The position numbers were made by a program, and so were the translations under genes. A stretch of 64,000 bases of DNA from Ochromonas danica (lineage: Eukaryota > Sar > Chrysophyceae > Chromulinales > Chromulinaceae), in NCBI GenBank assembly GCA_015146655.1, contig VKHL01000028.1, positions 124,001-188,000 of the forward strand, given 5' to 3'. Every line of letters begins with the position of its first letter. The first letter of the stretch is position 1. A model generated the notes under the pieces. It did no database searches, was not told the origin of the DNA, and saw nothing but the letters and a program-made list of their open reading frames with translations. This document shows, piece by piece, positions 31,901-42,225 of the stretch.

Positions 31901-34900
31901 TCCCAATTATCGGTAGATAGCAACTCCGCAAGTGCATACGGCACCTCTCAAGGTATTGGGACTACTATCGATAGTTCCACAGAGAGACACGATGTCAAGC
32001 GAATTTGGGGATCGTGGAGTCAAGTTCACCCAGCCAGTCAAGGTAACGAGTCTCAAACAACTTTCTTTATGTTATCAAATTTCGATGCTAGCCGGGATCA
32101 TCCTGCTTGTTACGCCATACGCGAGGAAGGTGATGAAGAGGAAGTAGATGACGAGGATGGAACTTTTGGCGGCGGAGATGAGGTGGGAAATCTTTCGCAT
32201 GATGCAAGCAGCCTCCTTTCTCCTCGTCAACTGGGACTATCCCTATTACGTGGCGGCAGCTCTGTTCATTCTAGCCAAATGTCAAAACTGATGAGTCGTT
32301 TGAATGATCCACGGTCGGAATACTTTGTGGCGGATAGTATTGAGGAGTTGGCCCAACAAGAAAGCAGGATGTTACGTGGTAAAGCCTGTTTGCTCCTTGA
32401 ATCTGAGCCGATGACCTTGTTGAATATCCAAGGAGCAACGCTTCAAGCTCGGCAGTCTCGATCTCATTATTTCACGATTCCTGAGCGGGAATCACTGCGC
32501 ATCTTGGAAATTACTGTATCTGTCATCTTTCAGGGAGTATTTTCAACGACCGGGTATCGCCTGGGACGCCTGGCTGCCAGCCTTTTCCGTCTTCCACCTG
32601 AGTCTTCTATGAATAAAAAGAATGCTACGACGACTCACATAATGCCTCTCGCCGTGGGTTACACTCCATACGATGGTGTTTCTCCTAATCTGCCAGACTC
32701 TTTGGGTCGAATTGTAATCATTCACAAGCCAAAGCAACGACCGATCCCTGCGGGAACCTTTCAACTCATCGTCGGTGCAGCCTCCACAACAGTTTATAGT
32801 GTTATGGTTCATGCAAAGTATGCTAGAAGTGCTCTACCTGTTATTGATGAGGCCATTGAAGAGGCTAAACGAATGCAAACTCGGCTGCCCATTTGCCTTG
32901 AAGAATTGGATAGTATTGCGGAAAGTTTACGATTAGCGGAAAGAAAACTTGTTGTATGCGAGAAGATGATTCAGGAAGCTGAGCTGGAGACTCAGCGATG
33001 CCAACAAGGTATGCAAGTTCTCACGGCTAAGATAGAAAAGGATGACGAGGAAATGTCATTGATGGAAGATGAAAGAAGGGATTTGGAAAGAGAGTTGAGT
33101 ATCATGGAGGTGGAATATAGCCAGTGGGCCCGTGTATTCGCCTCTCGATGCCAAGAAAAAGATGACATTAAGTCAGGTATTGATGCTATGTATCTATTTC
33201 GTCGTGAAAGAGAAGAAGAACAATCTAAGATAGAGAAGAAACTTGAAAATTCTCGCCGAGACCTTCCGGCATGTATTCGTCTTTTGAGGACGATGACAGA
33301 AGCTGTCAATGTAGCCATGACCCTTAACACTGAAGTGGTAGGTATCTCGGAGGAGGCTGGAGCAGCTGCCACTGGTGATTGGGGAGGCATCCGCCTTTCC
33401 ACTCCTGCCGAAGATGTACGCAGAGTGTTGAAGCAGTATGGATTTGCTGCCTTGATGTTGGAAGAGCAGCAGTGGTGCTTGCTGGACCAAGTTGTGCATC
33501 CTCACAAATATGAGTGGTTACGAGAGAAAGAAGAGAAAGAGCGACAAGAGCGGATTCTTTTGGGTAAAAAGCCCAAAGAAGATAAGCACAATCCTGCTTT
33601 GGATCCCTTCAAGTAAGTTAATCGTTTCTATTTGCGTAGTCATGAGATGCAATGAGCTCATGGATGGTGATAGGCTGAACAAGTCCGAAATCGAATACAT
33701 CCTTGAAGCGCCGTTTTCCATGTTGAATAGAAGAGAGGTCATTGTTCGAAAGCTTCTAACTAAATATCATGATGATAAGGAGTTTATGAAAAAGGCAATT
33801 AGTGCAGTTGCCTATAGTTTTGATCCACATCTTGCTGAGAGGGTCCGGGCAAAGCATCCGTCTTCATATTCGAAAGAAGAAAAGGAATGGGCTTCTATCG
33901 ATCGCATATTGCATCCTGAGGTACTTTCGTTGCTTGTTGGATTTAATCACTTTCTTTCGGATAATGATGATACTGTAGGTGTGGAAATTCTATGTTCACC
34001 GCTCCGAGAACTTCATGGACCGCAATGCCAAGGAAGCCTCCCTTGCTCCTGTTTCTGGTAAGCGCACCACGGCTGCAACGAGGAAGATTACTGGCGGAAT
34101 GAAGGCTGTTGGTTTGATAAAAAGCGCGACGCAAGAGACTTCATCCCCTTCAGCGAGTAAGTGAATACGTTACGGATCAGTAATGCAGTCGTGCATAATA
34201 TTCTGATGTTGTGTTACATTGGAATGCTTGTTGTGCATAGCCTCAACTGCAAATGAAGGAGGAACACTAGGTTTGCAGCAAGTAATCCAACTGGAAGGGG
34301 AAGATCTTAATGCTGTTATCGATCGATTGCAGCAAAGCACGCACATCAAGCTTCGTCAAGCAGCTGCCGTTGCAGATCAAGCCAAAGGAAACGAAGATTG
34401 GGAATGTCGTTTGCCCCAAGATGATATTCTTCGCATTTGGAAGACTCCTCGCCACTTTCTCAAGACCGATGATGAACGCAGAACTTACAAGCTTCTTCAA
34501 AAGTTTAATGGTCCGTATACTTCATACATGGATATGATAGCTCAAGCAAATCGTCGGAAGGGCAAAGTTATCAAGACTGGTTCTCATATCCAATGGGAGA
34601 AGTTGGGTAAATTGGTTTCGAAAGATACAGATTTTCGAGCCCGGCAATTATTGAGAGAGATTGATCGAGCTGCAAGCACTAGAAATGAGTTCATTCACAG
34701 TGACGTTTTGCATGCCAACGATCAAAAGTTTCCCACTAAGGTCTTGCGCACTCATTTGGAAGATGCTCTGGACAATCTCTTGATCGATCAAATCAAAGAT
34801 CGCGAGCGCGCTGACAAATATCGTGTTGATCAAGTTCGCGAGGACAGTGATAATGAAGATGGTGATATGAAAATTGCATTTGATGAAATAGATGAAAACC

Positions 34901-36807
34901 CGAATTTTCATTCGTTGAAACAAGAGATCGGTGACGTTAATGGAAAGGATAAAGAAATCCTATCTAAAGTTCAGCGGCGAGCGAACCGCAGGCAACAAAG
35001 AAAAGAAGAACTAAATGCATTGGACGAGAAACAAGAAATGCAAGTGCTCCGAACGAAGCAAATGCTGGCAGCTAAGAAAACAGGTCAACAGTGGGCAGAT
35101 CTAATCCTCGAAAACCAGTTGGGCTCGGGTGCTTGCCTTGCTTGCCGCTCAAGGAAATGCAAGTGGAGAATCGATATTGATATGGAGACTTGCACGGAGA
35201 GGAAAAGAGTTTTAGATGCTGAAATCGAGCGTATTCGCTTGGATCGTGACAATGCAGTATTTGAAAGCGACATAGCTCTCTCAGCACAATTAGGAGGCAA
35301 TCGAATCTTCCGTAGACACGATCTACTTGACGAACTCAATGGGGAAATTCGCGATTTGCAGCTTCGAATTGAGCTATCCAATGTTGATAAAGAACTGCAC
35401 GATGCCTATGCCACAAGGAAAGAAGTCTTTGAGTCTGAGCATTTGCATGGCTATCGGGTGATTTTATGGACAAACAATGCTCGTAAAGCCTTGGAAGCTC
35501 GACAATCTCGTCTAGTTGCTCTGTGTGTGACCAAAGAAGTGGTAGATGACATACTGGACTCTATGTTGGAGGGATGGGTCTTCGGCGAGCGACAGTCCGA
35601 ATATCATGCCATGGGTTATGTGCCAACAATAAAGAAGGATGGCTTTCTTCGAGCAGGGCAAGACCAAGTGAATGCTGTGGTTGCAGTGGTGAGAAAGATG
35701 AAGGATCGTGCTGATCGTAAGCGCCAGGGATTGATAGACAATGAAGCGAAGAGAGGTCAGATGTTGGAGAAAGCATATGAAGTTGAGCTTGTCTCGCAAG
35801 AAAAGCGCAAAGAAGTGAAGATAGCACGTGATAAGAATGAGCACGAGCATCTATTGGATGAAACAGAGAACACATTGAAGTTTGGACTTTTCATGCTCAC
35901 TTTGATGTACTTTCGCGCCATGACGTTTTTGAAAAGAGAACAGAAGAGCTGGGGCACAGAAGATGAAGAGATTGGAGTAAAAGACAAGAAAAAGCCACAA
36001 AAGGTTATGACAGATGAGCGAATGAGAATGATTGACGAAGAGAACAAAGTCGCTCTAAGACAGAAGAAGATTGATCAGATATTAGCCAAATGCATGATCG
36101 GTGAAGCTCGGCGACGAGAGCGAGAAGCCAACGAGCGCAAGGAAGCCATTGCGAAGATGCAGGCGATGATTCGCAGACAGAAGTTGGAGGTTGCTGCAAT
36201 CAATCTCATTCAAAAGGTGTATCGCGGTCATTTAGGAAGAAAAGCTGCGAAACGATGGGCTCTCAAGAGAGCAGAACTGGGAGCGATGAATGCCTTGCTC
36301 AATGCAACGGCGATTGCCATCCAACGCGTGTATCGTGGATATCGTGGCCGCTTGTACGCCATCGTGAAGAGACAAGAGATGGCGCAATTCATTGCTTTAA
36401 TGAGGGTGCAGGAGAGTGCGCAAGACGAAGAAATATACTGGCAAACTCATCCGTGGTCTCGTTTCAAACGCAGACAAAAGGAATGGGTTCATGAGAAAAT
36501 GGAGAAAATGCGCACTCGCAAGGTCATGGGCGGCTCCCGTCTATCTCAAGAAGAACAGGCCCAGCTGGAAGGGAAGACTTTAGAAGAAATAAAAAGAGAG
36601 ATTGAAGGCTTGGACGAAGATGATGGGGTTGATCTGGATCTTCCCGAAGAGACGGACCATGGCCTGCGAGTGGACCACAGTGAGCGCAGTGGACGAAGCA
36701 AAGGATCAACTAGCAGACGCGGCAGCTCAAGGCGACTGGACAGCGCAGGAGACTTGAGTAGTGGCATGTTATCTGGAATCGAAGAAGACGATCTGCTCGA
36801 TGACTAA
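25921..36807 (+). CDS. Giant coiled-coil protein with EF-hand, pseudo alpha/beta-hydrolase and IQ motifs
   Basis: Exons 25921-26340, 26404-26556, 26630-33612, 33647-33920, 33979-34156, 34241-36807; 3524 residues. The frame is open to an ATG at 25741, but that stretch is AT-rich and looks non-coding. Domains: EF-hand FDVDKNGYVDVD (~317); alpha/beta-hydrolase-like fold (~689-1000) with the nucleophile elbow GFGFG lacking Ser; charged coiled coils (~1110-1580, ~2250-2440, ~2850-3320); two IQ motifs IQKVYRGHLGRKAAKRW (~3324) and IQRVYRGYRGR (~3361); acidic/Ser tail. From ~1580 to ~2760 a W-x(2)-[LMI]-D-x-[VI]-[LV]-x-P motif alternates with a segment ending LLxKF. The intron at 33613-33646 is only 34 bp. 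A cytoskeletal, calmodulin-regulated role, perhaps in flagella, is inference. No named orthologue recognised. Confidence 0.82.
27296..27513. repeat. Near-perfect inverted repeat inside a coding exon
   Basis: Left arm 27296-27384 (89 bp) and right arm 27410-27513 (104 bp, with a 15-bp insertion near 27459-27473) are reverse complements with about 5 mismatches in 89 positions; the spacer is 25 bp. Both arms are translated in frame in the giant protein (~414-486), giving RGSGNCSLPFTISSYHDIPC from the left arm and FADISASQGMSWYNEDGEEE from the right arm. The minus strand therefore also reads as a similar open frame. The RNA would fold into a long hairpin. Confidence 0.93.
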
Positions 36808-36896
36808 TCTCCGCCACGGGCATCAACACAAAGGCGACACCATCTCTTACCTTACATTTCTCTACATTAACTAATTATATACAAGTTAGAGCTCTA

Positions 36897-37217
36897 TTAG
36901 TTGTCGTTCCATTGCTTCGAGCATTTCACACACCGATAAAAAGTGGTGGAAGGCTCATCTGCGGAGCGAATTTGGATTTGCATGAAGTAAGCCGAGTCGT
37001 GGTTGCAGGCGGGGCAGCGGGCTTGGGTGCGGTCGACATTTTCCCAAGCATCCTCTCCACCAAGAACATCATCTACTTGTTTTCGCTTGATCTTAGCCCT
37101 TGAAGTATAGAGGGCCTTGAGGTTGTAAAGGTAAGGACAAGTCGGACAACAGAATCGCATGCCTTTGGGCCCCTCTTCTAGAAGAAGAAGGTTTCCACAC
37201 TGAGGACAGAAATGCAT
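36897..37217 (-). CDS. POLR3K: RNA polymerase III subunit RPC11 (RPC10/POLR3K)
   Basis: Small Pol III subunit needed for RNA cleavage, termination and reinitiation. Single exon, 106 residues, the family length. N-terminal zinc ribbon CPQCGNLLLLEEG...FCCPTCPY; middle VDDVLGGEDAWENVD, nearly invariant in the family; C-terminal TFIIS-like ribbon CPACNHDSAYFMQIQIRSADEP followed by TTFYRCVKCSKQW, including the acidic Asp-Glu tip used for cleavage. Divergent from the J-protein gene, with 247 bp between them. Confidence 0.96.
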   Translation of the reverse strand: MHFCPQCGNLLLLEEGPKGMRFCCPTCPYLYNLKALYTSRAKIKRKQVDDVLGGEDAWENVDRTQARCPACNHDSAYFMQIQIRSADEPSTTFYRCVKCSKQWNDN

Positions 37218-37464
37218 TCTTCAGCCAGTAAGATGCTGTTGGTGGTCAAATGCAGTTGTCAGTGGTCAAAAAATAAACAGTCAACCGAAGGAATGGCTTA
37301 ATTTCTTTCTTTGTCAACCAATCGCATTGTCACTCCATACAGCAGCAGACAGTCAAACAAGTCTCCAAGTATTGTGATGCGTGGGGCAAAGTACTGCAGA
37401 AGAGGAATAAATTAGACTATCTGGAATAACTAACAACAGCTAGGAACCTCCTATTGCATGTTGG

Positions 37465-37992
37465 ATGTCTGCTCCGGGAGAGAATACGACCTTGAAATAC
37501 CTTATCTTCGGTTTAGCTTTCGGCACTTGTCTGGGAAACATGTTTTTGGCCGGAAAGTTGAAGAATTTGATGAAGATAAAAATACCGAGGACTGATTACG
37601 CCAAGACGGCGGCTGAGGAAGCTCAACGAGAGAGAGCCCGCCAAGAGAGCTTCAAATTCAATCAAGAGAGCGCTCGAAGGAAAAATAGTAAAAATCAAAC
37701 CGTTCCTAGTTCGGCATGGACCGCCTGGCTTTCACACTGCGAACCCGAGATGGTGCAGCATCTCAAGAACTTACAGCTTTGGCCGCTGGAACAGTCCTAC
37801 CCCTCATTTATAGCGTCGCTAAAGCAAAACTTTCGACGTCTGGCGAAGGAAAATCATCCCGACCTCGTGCCGCGTGATGAGGCTCTGAAGAGGGCCGAGC
37901 GAAGTCGAAACTTCCAAGAGATTGCCTCGTCCTACCAAGCCATTCGTGAAGCTATTAAAAGACAAGAAAGGAATTCAAGCTCTAGGGGGTGA
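37465..37992 (+). CDS. Membrane-anchored J-domain protein
   Basis: Hsp70 co-chaperone. Single exon, 175 residues. A hydrophobic segment (LKYLIFGLAFGTCLGNMFLA, ~10-30) is followed by a basic/Gln/Glu-rich linker. A C-terminal J domain begins near WLSHCEPEMVQHL and includes FRRLAKENHPDLVP, with HPD at ~131, then a family-typical helix III/IV region (FQEIASSYQAIREAIKR). A short overlapping upstream ATG (37458, another frame) may lower translation. The single TM and small size suggest an organelle membrane, but the compartment cannot be decided from sequence. Confidence 0.85.
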   Translation: MSAPGENTTLKYLIFGLAFGTCLGNMFLAGKLKNLMKIKIPRTDYAKTAAEEAQRERARQESFKFNQESARRKNSKNQTVPSSAWTAWLSHCEPEMVQHLKNLQLWPLEQSYPSFIASLKQNFRRLAKENHPDLVPRDEALKRAERSRNFQEIASSYQAIREAIKRQERNSSSRG

Positions 37993-38712
37993 GCAGATAC
38001 TCGAAAGGGAGGTGCATGCTGTCTTTGTGGGCTGATATAGGAACGCCACCGAGTGAGCAAAGTGGTACATGACCTCAGCAGCTGGAAACGAAAAAGGGAT
38101 TTACAGTATGCGCTCATGCTTCTTTATTCTCCACTAGGAGTGAGAAAGATCATTCCCAGCGCTGATGAGTAGAAACTAATTTTGAGCTCCAGGTGAAGAA
38201 TACGTTTTAAATAAGTGTACATGAGAGGTTCAAAATGCGACGTCAAGATCACAATAACTTTACTATAACGATACATTACGCAATTAACTAGTTGCTCTAG
38301 CTTTTGAAATAGTGATCTTTTAGTGAAGATTTCCTTTAACACTTAATATTCCTGACTAATAATGAGTTACTAGGTGTAGATATTGGATATGGCAGTGAAA
38401 CCACCATACAGTTCTTAACAGAATTGAGAATGATGAAAGAGCTTGAAGATCTGTCTTGAGGGGTTGGCGACCCCAGGACCTTCTCGTCTTGCTATTTGTT
38501 TTCTATCATTTCTTTATCGTGAGTCAGACATGCCCGATCTGACCATGATTTTGGTTGATTTTGCCATCTCATGCAGCAGGATTGCCATTGTTGGTGTGCG
38601 TGAGCCTGGTGAGTGCGATGAAGTCGTCCGCATCTTGCTGTCTCGATAAAAGAAAGCAGAGGTCAAGAGCAGAAACTGGTCTATGCAGAAGAGCCTGGTA
38701 AAGAACTAGACC
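37993..38712. other. Intergenic region upstream of the PH-Sel1 gene
   Basis: 720 bp, AT-rich. Only short unconvincing frames (one at 38443-38649) are present. No RNA gene or repeat recognised. Confidence 0.4.
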
Positions 38713-40656
38713 ATGTCCTTTGAAGTGACACTGGAAAAGAAAGGCCGCGGAAGAGGTCTTGTTATTGGAAGACCTTGGGCTACACGACTCTTCAAGCTGA
38801 AGGGACAGACTTTAGAGTATTGGAATGGCACTGTCTTGAGAGGAGAAATCAGCATCAGGTGCTCAAAATCTAGTGTGATTCCGTCGAATGAGGCTGATGG
38901 GCGCCCCTTCGCCTTTGCGATTGACACAGGTGAAGAAAAATTGATCTTGAATGCGAGCAGTGCTGCTTTGCGTGATCAATGCATAGAATGCTTCAACATG
39001 GCCGCGATGAATGCTAATTGGGCGATAGCTAGAGGGCAGTCGGCAACCCAACAGCATGGTCAGCAACGTGTTGAACATGGTTCACATTCTGCAATTTCTG
39101 TGGCCCCTGCCCCTGCCCCTACCATTTCCTCTCCTCCTCCATCTTCCATCCAGGATAAGATTCGTGTTTTAGAGGACTATGTGCAGAACGATGCTACTGC
39201 TCGCGCACATGCATTAGCCAGCGGAATGTTCAGTGAGGGATTTCGTACTTATGAGTCTCTTCCTCCCGGACATCTTGACCGTCAAATCTTTGCTCGGCTG
39301 CTCTATCGATGCTACTTGGAGGGATGGGGAACAACAAAAGACTTGAACAAAGCATACCAGGTCGCGCTGGAAGGTGCTCAAGCGGGGGATGCTGTCAGCC
39401 AACAGAGCCTTGGAGATTGTTTGATGAAAGGCTACGGTGTAGCTATCGATGCAGTGGAAGCTGTGCAATGGTACCGCAATGCAGCTGAGATGGGGAACCC
39501 TATTGCGCAGTTTGCTTTGGCAGTTTGCCTTCAGCTTGGAAAAGGTATAGATAAAAGCGACAACGAGGCTGTTCGGTGGTTTCAAAAAGCTGCTGAACAG
39601 GGTCATGCAAAGGCACAATGTGAGCTTGGATTGTGTTATCATAAAGGCACGGGAGTACCAGTAGATGTTCATCAAGCTGTTTACTGGTATAAGCTGGCTG
39701 CTCAGAAGGGTGTCTTACCAGCACAAAGTAATCTGGGGGTGTGTTTAAAGGATGGAGAAGGCTGCGAAAAGGATGTAGTGGCCGCTTTTGATTGGTTTCG
39801 AAAAGCTGCGCTGCAAGGCCACGTTGTAGCACAAAGCTATCTTGCTCAATGCTATGAACATGGTATTGGTGTTAATGTGGATCTCACTTCAGCAGCTATA
39901 TGGTATGAGAAAGCCGCGCGGCTGGGTGATTTCAACTCTTCTTACAACCTTGGGGTTTTCTATATGGAGGGGATAGGCTTGGAGAGAAATGTTTCGTTTG
40001 GTTTAATGTGGCTTCAGGTTTCTGCGAAGCAGGGATATGCCCAAGCACAGTCAGCTATTGGTATTTGTCTCAGAGATGGCATTGGGACCGATGAAGATCC
40101 TCAAGCTGCAGCTTTCTGGTTTCGTAAAGCTGCCAATCAAGGCCATGCACAAGCTCAATGCAATCTGGCAATGTGTTACTCCATGGGGAACGGCGTTCCA
40201 AAGAGCGAGACTGATGCTGCTATATGGTATAGGAAGGCTGCTGAGCAGGGCTTGGCTCAAGCACAATACTATCTTGGTTTAAGCTTCCAGCGGGGTGAAG
40301 GAGCTCCCCAAGATACTGCACAGGCTGTATATTGGTACACCTTGGCAGCTGATCAAGGTTTTGCAATGGCTCTGTGTGATCTTGGAGTTCTTCATTTAAT
40401 TGGAGTTCATGGGGAAGGATCAGCTAACCCTATGCTAGCAGTGGAATATTTGAGAAATAGCGCTGATCAAGGGTATGCACCTGCTCAATACTATCTTGCA
40501 ACGTGCTATGAAGATGGCGTTGGAGTGGAGAAGAATCTAGACCTTGCCGTGGGTTGGTATCGCGAGGCTGCCCAGCAAGGACATCCCCAAGCTATTGAAG
40601 ATTTGAACCGAATACACGAGGAATCAGAAGCATTGTCTGAGTCGGATGAGAATTAA
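38713..40656 (+). CDS. PH domain plus Sel1-like repeat protein
   Basis: Single exon, 647 residues. Residues ~3-100 fit a PH domain (EVTLEKKGRGRG, WATRLFKLKGQTLEYWNG, ...ALRDQCIECFNMAAM with the C-terminal helix). After a Pro/Ala/Ser linker (~120-140), about 11 Sel1-like repeats of ~36 residues fill the rest, each with the pattern A-xx-W-[YF]-xx-A-A-xx-G-xx-x-A-Q-xx-L-G. Sel1 repeats form alpha-solenoids that scaffold protein complexes; the PH domain suggests recruitment to a membrane or phosphoinositide. The stop codon TAA (40654-40656) lies within the left end of a MITE-like element, so the original C-terminus may have differed. Confidence 0.88.
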   Translation: MSFEVTLEKKGRGRGLVIGRPWATRLFKLKGQTLEYWNGTVLRGEISIRCSKSSVIPSNEADGRPFAFAIDTGEEKLILNASSAALRDQCIECFNMAAMNANWAIARGQSATQQHGQQRVEHGSHSAISVAPAPAPTISSPPPSSIQDKIRVLEDYVQNDATARAHALASGMFSEGFRTYESLPPGHLDRQIFARLLYRCYLEGWGTTKDLNKAYQVALEGAQAGDAVSQQSLGDCLMKGYGVAIDAVEAVQWYRNAAEMGNPIAQFALAVCLQLGKGIDKSDNEAVRWFQKAAEQGHAKAQCELGLCYHKGTGVPVDVHQAVYWYKLAAQKGVLPAQSNLGVCLKDGEGCEKDVVAAFDWFRKAALQGHVVAQSYLAQCYEHGIGVNVDLTSAAIWYEKAARLGDFNSSYNLGVFYMEGIGLERNVSFGLMWLQVSAKQGYAQAQSAIGICLRDGIGTDEDPQAAAFWFRKAANQGHAQAQCNLAMCYSMGNGVPKSETDAAIWYRKAAEQGLAQAQYYLGLSFQRGEGAPQDTAQAVYWYTLAADQGFAMALCDLGVLHLIGVHGEGSANPMLAVEYLRNSADQGYAPAQYYLATCYEDGVGVEKNLDLAVGWYREAAQQGHPQAIEDLNRIHEESEALSESDEN

Positions 40657-40807
40657 CGGATTTCGCCGATTAGTATAGGGAATACAAATAGTATAAGTAG
40701 TCCAAATAGTTTAGGGGTTGAACCCTATACCATTTCAATATTATAGGTAGCCTATCACTCTACTATTAAAATAGTATCAGTGATACTATTCGGCGGAACT
40801 CGTTAGT
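40653..40807. mobile_element. MITE-like element B (about 155 bp)
   Basis: Left end ttaacggatttcgccgatta followed by gtat; right end atactattcggcggaactcg followed by ttagt. The right end reverse-complemented (actaacgagttccgccgaat) matches the left end imperfectly, giving ~25-bp terminal inverted repeats. The interior shares tacaaatagtata and the gttgaaccctat block with the fragment at 25630-25708. No coding capacity, no clear target-site duplication. Its left terminus overlaps the stop codon of the PH-Sel1 gene. Confidence 0.6.
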
Positions 40808-41411
40808 GATTTCTGCTTTTGTAACATCTAATACTGTGAGAAATAGACTAGTACCTGTGACTGGACCTTGTAGACATTAGCAAGGCGATACAGTCTAATT
40901 GTACGCTATCTTGAAGTTGTAGTGGCTTTGAAGATCTAATACTTCTTCGGCTGTTTTGTATTGCCAATACGGTGAGGCCATGAAGAAGATCAGCACAATG
41001 CAGTGCAATGTGTAGAATCTCTTGCCCAACTGAATGATGGTTAGGATGATCAAGTCAGAAACTAACAGATCTACTATCACTCAGGAGTCTGTCATAGAAT
41101 CTCTATCGCTCAGGAGTTTGTTTTCGTCGAAGTTGCAAGTCTATCAACTGGCAGACCGCAGGCTTGTAAATTCCATGGAATTATTGAGTTCCAATGGAAA
41201 AGCCAACAACAAACACTCCCTGCCAAGAGGTTGGGCAAAGGAAATGCGGAGTGGAAATTTGGAAATTGCTTCACTACTCACCAAGCAGACCCACTCCTTA
41301 CCCAGTTGAGCTTCCTATGAGACTGCGAGTTTCAGTAGACACGTGGCAGCTAACGTCTTCTATGAAGGGGTGCTGTCATAATCAATCGAGCTCAAGTGTC
41401 TCCAAAGGAAG
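40808..41411. other. Intergenic region upstream of the small heat-shock gene
   Basis: About 600 bp. No supported gene. No obvious heat-shock element cluster (nGAAn repeats) stood out. Confidence 0.35.
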
Positions 41412-42125
41412 ATGAGATTGCTTTTGGTTTTCATCGTCGGTCTGCTCATCGCCTTATCCGTGACGATCTTTGCTTTCAAGCATCATCGTTCCATGTTCGA
41501 GCCAATGTGGAAACGGCTTGGTCGCCGGGGAAGACGAGGCTTGAAGTCAAGTCGAGCTGCCGCTCTGCTGGAGGCACAATTCTCTGGCGCTGGCCACCTT
41601 TCCATGGAAGAAGAGCTGATGCACTTTGGCAAGCGAGGCAGATTCGCAAAAGGTGGAAGATTTGAGGAGAGTGGGAAACACTTTTTCAAGAGTTTGGGAG
41701 AGAAAATGGGATGGAGTCGTGGAAGAGGACTATCGCAATGCGATGCTGCTGGAGATGTCAACGAGGAAAATCCATTTGGCATTGGAGATGAAGCCCATTG
41801 CTATGAGAAAAGAAGAAGGGGAATGTCAACAGGAGAAAGAGCTGGTCGCCGCGGTGCTTCCTTGCAAGTGGAGGAGACTGCAGAGAGCTACAGTCTGTCT
41901 GCTCAGCTTCCTCCAGGCACTGCGAAGGACTCTTTGTCGATTAAGGTGGATGGCAGAGTGCTGATTTTGCAAGCTCAGATAGGAGTAGAGATAGTATCTC
42001 GTCATCTGTCTCTGCCACAAGATGTTGATCTCTCCAAGATTGAGGCTTCCTTCGTGGAGGGCAAGCTCGTCATTCAATTGCCAAAGTTAGCACCAACGGA
42101 GCCCATAACCGTGGAGGTGAAATAA
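41412..42125 (+). CDS. Membrane-anchored small heat-shock protein (HSP20 family)
   Basis: Single exon, 237 residues. The N-terminus MRLLLVFIVGLLIALSVTIFAF is an uncleaved anchor or signal peptide, followed by a long Arg/Gly-rich basic region (~25-150). The alpha-crystallin domain spans ~155-228: ESYSLSAQLPPGTAKDSLSI, VDGRVLILQAQ, VSRHLSLPQDVDLSKIEASF and VEGKLVIQLPK. A C-terminal I-x-V motif (ITV), used for oligomer contacts, is present. Most HSP20 proteins are soluble; an N-terminal membrane segment suggests action in the ER lumen, an organelle or at its membrane (inference). Confidence 0.85.
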   Translation: MRLLLVFIVGLLIALSVTIFAFKHHRSMFEPMWKRLGRRGRRGLKSSRAAALLEAQFSGAGHLSMEEELMHFGKRGRFAKGGRFEESGKHFFKSLGEKMGWSRGRGLSQCDAAGDVNEENPFGIGDEAHCYEKRRRGMSTGERAGRRGASLQVEETAESYSLSAQLPPGTAKDSLSIKVDGRVLILQAQIGVEIVSRHLSLPQDVDLSKIEASFVEGKLVIQLPKLAPTEPITVEVK

Positions 42126-42225
42126 CAATACTTCCTTGTATTCTTAACATATTTACTTCGGCATGAGTGTTATTGTCTGACTTCTTCATGAAAGTAACTG
42201 AACAAAAATGGCATTGACAGCTCAC
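42126..42225. other. Short intergenic spacer before the transposon
   Basis: 3' flank of the small heat-shock gene up to the left terminus of the hAT-like element. Nothing else seen. Confidence 0.3.

Noticed and set aside
39214-39675. Long minus-strand frames opposite the Sel1 repeats
   Set aside because: Repeated codons on the plus strand produce periodic antisense frames; the plus strand has the conserved Sel1 pattern.
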